This document shows, in pieces, positions 58,833 through 64,000 of a stretch of DNA of 64,000 nt. A program made the translations under genes and the position numbers. Every line of letters starts with the position of its first letter. The first letter of the stretch is position 1. The DNA is from Zeus faber (Eukaryota > Chordata > Actinopteri > Zeiformes > Zeidae), in assembly GCA_960531495.1 (NCBI GenBank), contig OY482854.1, forward strand, positions 32,236,293 through 32,300,292, written 5' to 3'. The notes beneath the pieces are model-generated. The model had not been told where the DNA came from. It worked only from the letters and a program-made list of their open reading frames with translations, and searched no databases.

Positions 58833-59807
58833 CCCCCCCCCCCCCCCCGCCCACAGCATCAAGCTCTCAATGACCTCTCGGTTCAGCCTAATGCCAAGTT
58901 AAATGGTTTGTTAGGCTGTGGTGCAATGAATCTATGAAAAAAAAAAATGTCTTGTGATTATAAATCCTCAAGTGTGGATGTGGGATACTGGCTCACAGGT
59001 AGCACCAGTCCAGAAGGTGACCTGACAGGTGGAGGCTTTATCCATCCCCAAGGCAGTAAAAGTGAAATGCAGAAGATCTTGATTGGATTGAAATTAAGAT
59101 GTCACATTGTTGTCATAGAATTCCGTGAGTTCCATGGAGGTGAGTATATGGAAATAGCCCCGGCACATTCCCCAGGTGTTTGAGCCTCATTGTGCAGCTT
59201 CTTAAGGTCATCAAGTCTCATGTTTCAGTGATACAAAGGCAAGATCATGACAAGCGACTGAAATGGAGAGTGATGTCGTATGCACAGCCAGAGCTTTTTT
59301 TTCAATTCACAGATGAGAAACAACCGAGGTTCAGGAGGCGGTTGGAGGCGTTCTCTAACCCAATAATGGGGGTGTAGATACTCAGAGAGGGGTGTTCAAG
59401 GTCGCTGTTGTGGTTGTTGATGAATGTCAATGAACTCTGTAAAGAAACCTGTGAAAGAAAAATGTTATTTTAAACTAACCTGTACTTCCCTAACAAGCAG
59501 GAGAAAAGCTGAACATGGGCTTTACTGCTCCAGCTACGCTCAACAGGCTCCATGATGCAGGAGACACCGCAGGAAGTGGAGAGGCTCCGCCGCAGGAAGT
59601 GGAGAGGCTCCACCGCAGGAAGTGGAGAGGTTCAACCGCAGCGCTGGCATTTCTGGTGAGGGCTGCGGCCACCTCCATGAAACCCAGCCACCTTCCATGT
59701 CGAGAGCTTTTGGAGGAACACGGCATCAATGAAGAATAAGGTAGGAATTTTTCCGCATCCTTTTGACAAACACTTTATCTTAATCTGACTTCATTGACAT
59801 TTATGGG

Positions 59808-59945
59808 CTTACACAGGCGTAAGTGCAGTTCGTCTAGTCATCCGAAGATTGCAGGTTCGATCCCCGGCTGGTTGCTAGTCAAAGTGTCCTTGAGCAACCC
59901 ACTGGGTGGCAGCCGACTGCCCCAGACACATCAGATGCTGGGATG
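59808..59945 (+). mobile_element. tRNA-derived SINE fragment
   Basis: TTCGTCTAGTCATCCGAAGATTGCAGGTTCGATCCCCGGCTGG (box B) and TGTCCTTGAGCAACCCACTG match the SINE body at 3511; the box A part is degraded. Confidence 0.7.
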
Positions 59946-60539
59946 GGTAAAATATGTTAAATTGCAGGAAAGTGGTAAGTAATTGGGTGGGGGAGAGGGG
60001 CCGCCACTGCCAAAACGCATCATCTCACTCCAAACTTTTGGTGAAAGTTGGCAGCCCTGATTTACAGAAATAATGTTTGTAAGTTTCACCTAAAACCTCC
60101 TCACAGAGGTTCTACATGTGTCACCAAAATCTTTTATTTATGGAACTTGGAGTTTAATGAATACAAAAAAAAAAGTTAAACCCAGGAAAGTCTTCAGGGT
60201 GGACATAAATCCTTTCCCTCTCCACTAATTTAACAAAAATAATACAGATCTGCATAAATCAAAACACATATTGCTCTGCGTCCAGTTCTGTTATGTTCCC
60301 ATTTCTCATTTGTGATGCAAAGTTATTCCCAAAGATTGTAAATACAGAGTTGTTTTTCTAACTTAAAAGAAATATATATATTTATATATATTTATTTAAA
60401 TTATTTCGATACAATTTACCACAGTGTGTTGGAATCCAAACATCCCAAATTACAACTTTCTGATCATGACTCGCAATGGTTTGACTCGTCCCTCAGGGGA
60501 GAGTACAAGGTGTGAGTCAACGGAGAGAAGTCACCTCCG

Positions 60540-60990
60540 TGCCACCAGCATGGGGGGCTGCAGGGGTCGCTGATAGGACCATTGTCATTTAGCAGGGACG
60601 AATATCAACCACCTACCTGACATGTAAACCTGACATGTAAACCTGACATGTGCCTCAATGTACGCTGATGACGCTCATTTATACATTTTTCCGGCTGCTG
60701 AGCAGTTTACTGGATCCTCACGTTCTGCAACGGCTTGAGTCCTCTCTCCTCACACTAAATGTAGAAAAAACTGTTTCAATCTGTTTTTCATAAATGACAC
60801 GAAAATGAAACTCATTGTAAAAGTGAAGTATGAGGTCATCAGTGAGGTTGACAACGTCAAGTTGTCAGGAATCATCTTGGACTCACATATAAGATTTGAT
60901 AAGCGAGTGAATTATGAATGAATGAATATCAGTGGAATCTCAAATGCTTCGGACTCAGGGTTTCACGTCATTGTTCACACGCTTCAACGT
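60540..60990 (+). mobile_element. LINE reverse-transcriptase fragment with YADD box
   Basis: A YADDAHLYI segment starting at 60661 (TACGCTGATGAC) is the catalytic box of a non-LTR reverse transcriptase. Downstream VKLSGIILDSHIRFDKRVN resembles the V.NLGVI.DS...F..HV region of L2-type elements. Stops interrupt the frame. Perhaps a piece of the same lineage as 56600-58470. Confidence 0.75.
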
Positions 60991-61567
60991 TGCTTCAATA
61001 TGACTGTTCTGTGAAAGCACATAACTTGTATTCTATAATATTCTATTATTTCATATCAATTATATCTTAAATTGAATCTTGCAGCAGGAGCCATTTTGTT
61101 CTTTGCCATAAATATTTGATTTATAATATAATTGTTTCTAACATTTTAACATGCCCCAGAGCGTGGACCGCAGATTAAACCCGACCCATTTATCCTGTCG
61201 CTGTAATAAAATCAGAGGGAAGTCTCCTGCTCCACCCTCCTGGCAGGGGCATTAAAGGGGGAACGCTGATCTCTGAGCTCCATCTTTTTAACGTCTTCCT
61301 TCATATGTGCCTGCGTTGTAGCCTCCTCACATCCACTACTTGGATGTTTCCAACCGAACAGAGAGTGTTTCACCTACAACGACCTGCATCTTAATCTGTC
61401 TCAGATCAGATCTTCTTTCCTTCTCCTTCCTGTTTTTATTAATGTTGAATTGTCTTTGTCGTCCATGTTGTTTAAAATCTTGTTTCACATCCCACCTCCT
61501 CCACCTCCTCCACGCTCTTCTACTGCTTTCTAATCTCTGTCGCAATGTAGCTGAATGTTATTCTCCC

Positions 61568-61630
61568 TTGTAAGTCGCTTTGGATAAAAGCGTCTGATAA
61601 ATGACTAAATGTAAATGTAAATGTAAATGC
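61568..61630 (+). mobile_element. SINE 3' tail with hexamer repeat
   Basis: GTAAGTCGCTTTGGATAAAAGCGTCTGATAAATGAC followed by (TAAATG)n, the tail of the SINE family at 3511 and 21547 with the 5' part lost. Confidence 0.8.
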
Positions 61631-62107
61631 TTTACTCCTCCACCTCTGATTTTCTTCATGGTACTTGTGTTAATCTTCTGTAAATTCGTGGTGTCTCCAT
61701 GTGACATAGTTTTTCTCATCGTCACCTCCTGGTTTCCCCTCAGACCGGGCACTGAGCACTGACCGGCTCAACGTCTCTGGAAAGTTCTTGTAGAACATCT
61801 CGGTGTCTGGAGCTGAAGGAACTCAGGAAATGGAAACAGAACGAAAGCAGAAGAAAGTGTTTCCTGATTTACTCTCCTCCCCCCGTAGCGGAGACGGTGG
61901 TGCTGCCTGCACCTCCACCCAGGAGACTCCCAGATCATTCAGAGCTTCTTTCTCCTCTGGAGCCCATTAGGCCGCCCCAGTGGTGGATGCTCTGGATCTT
62001 CTGACCCGTCACTACATACTCACATGGAGTGGGAGGAGAGAATGCCGTGAATAAGTCACTTCCTGTCTCTCTGAGGTTGATGCAGTAGTTGGTCATAAAC
62101 AGTTTAC

Positions 62108-63112
62108 GCTTAGGGCTAGGCTTGGGTTAGGGTTAGAGTTAGGGGTTAGGGGAAAAGGTGTTAGTGTTAGGGGTTAGGGTTATGGTTAGGGTTAGGTTTA
62201 GGATTAGGTTTAGGGTTAGGGTTAGGGTTAGGGTTAAGGTTAGGCTTAGGGATTAGGGGAAAAGGCGTTAGGGTTATGGGTTAGGGGAAAATGTGTGAGG
62301 GTGAGGGTTAGGGGTTAGGGTTAGGGGTAGGGTTAGGGTTAGGCTTACTGTTGCGCTCAGGGTTAGGGGTTAGGGTTAGGGTTATGGTTAGGTTTAGGGA
62401 TTAAGGGAAAAGGCGTTAGGGTTAGGGCTAGGGGTTAGGGGAAAAGGTGTTAGGGTTAGGGCTAGGGGTTACGGGAAAAGGCCTTAGGGTTAGGATTAGG
62501 GTTAAGGTTAGGTTTAGGGATTAGGGGAAAAGGTGTTACTGGTTAGGGTTAGGGGAAAGGGCGTTAGGGTTAGGGTTATGGTTCGGGGAAACGGCGTTAG
62601 GGGCTAGGGTTAGGGTTAGGGTTAAGGTTAGGCTTAGGGTTAGGGTTAAGGTTAGGCTTAAGGATTAGGGGAAAATGCGTTAGGGTTAGGGTTAGGGGTT
62701 AGGGTTTGGGGTAGGGGTAGGGTTAGGGTTAGGGGTTAGGGTTAAGGTTAGGCTTAGGGATTAGGGGAAAAGGCGTTAGGGTTAGGGGAAAAGGCATTAG
62801 GGTTAGGGTCAGGGGTTAGGGTTTAGGGTAGGGGTAGGGTTAGGGTTAGGGGTTAGGGTTAAGGTTAGGTTTAGGGATTAGGGGAAAAGGCGTTAGGATT
62901 AGGGGTTAGGGGTTAGGGAAAAGGCGTTAGGGTTAGGGTTAAGGTTAGGCCTAGGGAGTAGGGGAAAAGGCGTTAGGGTTAGGGTTACGGGTAGGGTAAG
63001 GGTAAGGGTTAGGCTTAGGGTTAGGGTTTAGGGTTAGGGTTCGGGTTAAGGTTAGGCTTAGGGATTAGGGAAAAAGGCGTTAGTGTCAGGGTTAGGGTTA
63101 GGGGAAAAGGCG
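62108..63112 (+). repeat. Telomere-like (TTAGGG) variant block, about 1 kb
   Basis: Dominated by GGGTTA units with variants (GGGGTTA, AGGTTAGGCTTAG). A recurring phrase GATTAGGGGAAAAGGCGTTAGGG appears near 62251, 62399, 62519, 62663, 62758, 62876, 62953 and 63063, giving an irregular 80-150-bp higher-order period. Interstitial, as unique sequence follows on both sides. Confidence 0.95.
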
Positions 63113-63353
63113 TGCACTGAACGGCATAAATCTACGAGCAATGATCGGTGTTGGTGTGGTGTGGGAACAGGATGGTGTGGATGTTCCTAAATATCCAAAC
63201 TCTCCACCGGCTGTCATTTACATGTGGGTACGGCTGTGAATGGAAGTATGTGGGGATGGAAGCAATAACATGCAGCCCAGCTCCATCACAACCGTGGAGC
63301 TGGGCTGCAAAGAGCAGAGAGTGAAAGATGTCCGCTCTCTACGGAGACAGGTC

Positions 63354-63385
<32 letters not shown>

Positions 63386-63386
63386 G

Positions 63387-63429
<43 letters not shown>

Positions 63430-63972
63430 TGTGTATATATATAAATCCAGATTCTACATCACATGGTCTTGATTGTCCTTGATGTCCAGTGGATATTGGG
63501 ACTGGAACCCGGTCCTTGGAACATTTCTGTTTGAATGATGAAGCTGCCTCCAGGGCGGGGTCAGTCCTGTCTGTTTGTGTTAGGAAATACCATGGTCGTC
63601 TTTGGTGCTTTGGGATCTTTTTAAATCACAGTATAAGAAGATGATTAGATCTTCCACCTGGGAAACAGCTTCACCGCTGATGAAGAACACAGTGCTTGGA
63701 TTGAACGACGCCTCTCGGTGCTTGAGGTCCAGGGTTCCAGTTTGTTTCCTGTGAAGTAGAATGGTCATCATTGATCCCAGATCGGACCTCGTACTAGATC
63801 TGATCACATGATGAGGATCAGACTGAGGGTCCTGGATGGAAACACCAGTGCACGGCGCTGATCAGCCCGTCCACACGGTCCACTCCAAATCCTCGGGAAG
63901 TGGAATTTGACTTCCTGGATCTGAGTTTTCCAACTCTCTTTTCAAAGACGTTTACACGGTGTGTAAACGTCG
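63113..63972. other. Right-hand spacer
   Basis: Contains (AT)n and (GT)n microsatellites at about 63357-63440. A - strand frame at 63807-63580 ends in text faintly like a LINE RT C-terminal region (FFISGEAVSQVEDLI); too weak to call. Confidence 0.4.
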
Positions 63973-64000
63973 TTGGCACGGTGGCGCAGTGCATTGCACT
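63973..64000 (+). mobile_element. Start of a teleost dispersed repeat, cut by the window edge
   Basis: GGCACGGTGGCGCAGTGCATTGCACT resembles the 5' end of the widespread fish element whose other part is seen in reverse at 15895-16075. Confidence 0.55.

Noticed and set aside
58422..59183. Open frames on both strands around the hairpin
   Set aside because: No domain recognised; the - strand frame runs through a CA repeat and the hairpin.

Overview
The window is vertebrate nuclear DNA, almost certainly from a teleost fish, probably a percomorph. Genes are split into short exons with GT-AG introns. Introns and spacers are full of (CA)n microsatellites, minisatellites, tRNA-derived SINEs, L2/CR1-like LINE pieces, a Tc1 transposon, a hAT MITE and a Ty3/gypsy-like LTR element. 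No prokaryotic or CRISPR-type locus is present.

Three protein-coding genes can be read exon by exon. (1) A prominin-1 (CD133) orthologue lies on the + strand from about 10938 to 28976. It has 21 coding exons that join in one frame to 678 residues, and its N-terminal exons lie outside the window or were not found. (2) An intact single-exon FGF-binding protein of the FGFBP2 type lies at 33075-33746 (+), 223 aa. (3) An annexin A5 gene lies on the - strand from 52400 down to 36808. Its 12 coding exons give 316 aa. The start codon is the last three bases of a 46-bp exon, so a non-coding first exon must lie further right. Prom1 next to Fgfbp2 is the arrangement also seen at human 4p15; here annexin A5 follows, tail to tail with fgfbp2.

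Layout: 1-1733 is a GTGTT-rich minisatellite with higher-order duplication. 1734-10937 is gene-poor, with SINEs and two long CA/GT tracts. 10938-29000 holds prom1, whose introns carry a hAT MITE (12249-12686) and a Tc1 element (14487-16381) that itself contains a second repeat. 29000-33000 is spacer. 33075-34011 is fgfbp2. 36808-52400 is anxa5, whose introns hold a deleted LTR retrotransposon (37325-39216), a LINE 3' end (43008-44076), a second LINE tail (48797-49411) and many tandem repeats, several of them directly against splice sites. 52400-64000 is gene-free as far as I can see: a CAG/CTG tract of about 300 bp, minisatellites, decayed LINEs, and a block of about 1 kb of telomere-like TTAGGG variants at 62108-63112.

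The three genes do not form one pathway. Prominin shapes plasma-membrane protrusions and photoreceptor discs, FGFBP2 is a secreted heparin/FGF-binding-type protein, and annexin A5 binds phosphatidylserine with calcium. I found no new biological system. The most interesting observations are long TG tracts forming the 3' splice-site region of one exon in each of two genes, residue changes in the annexin calcium loops, a GC-AG intron, and complete transposon boundaries with target-site duplications.
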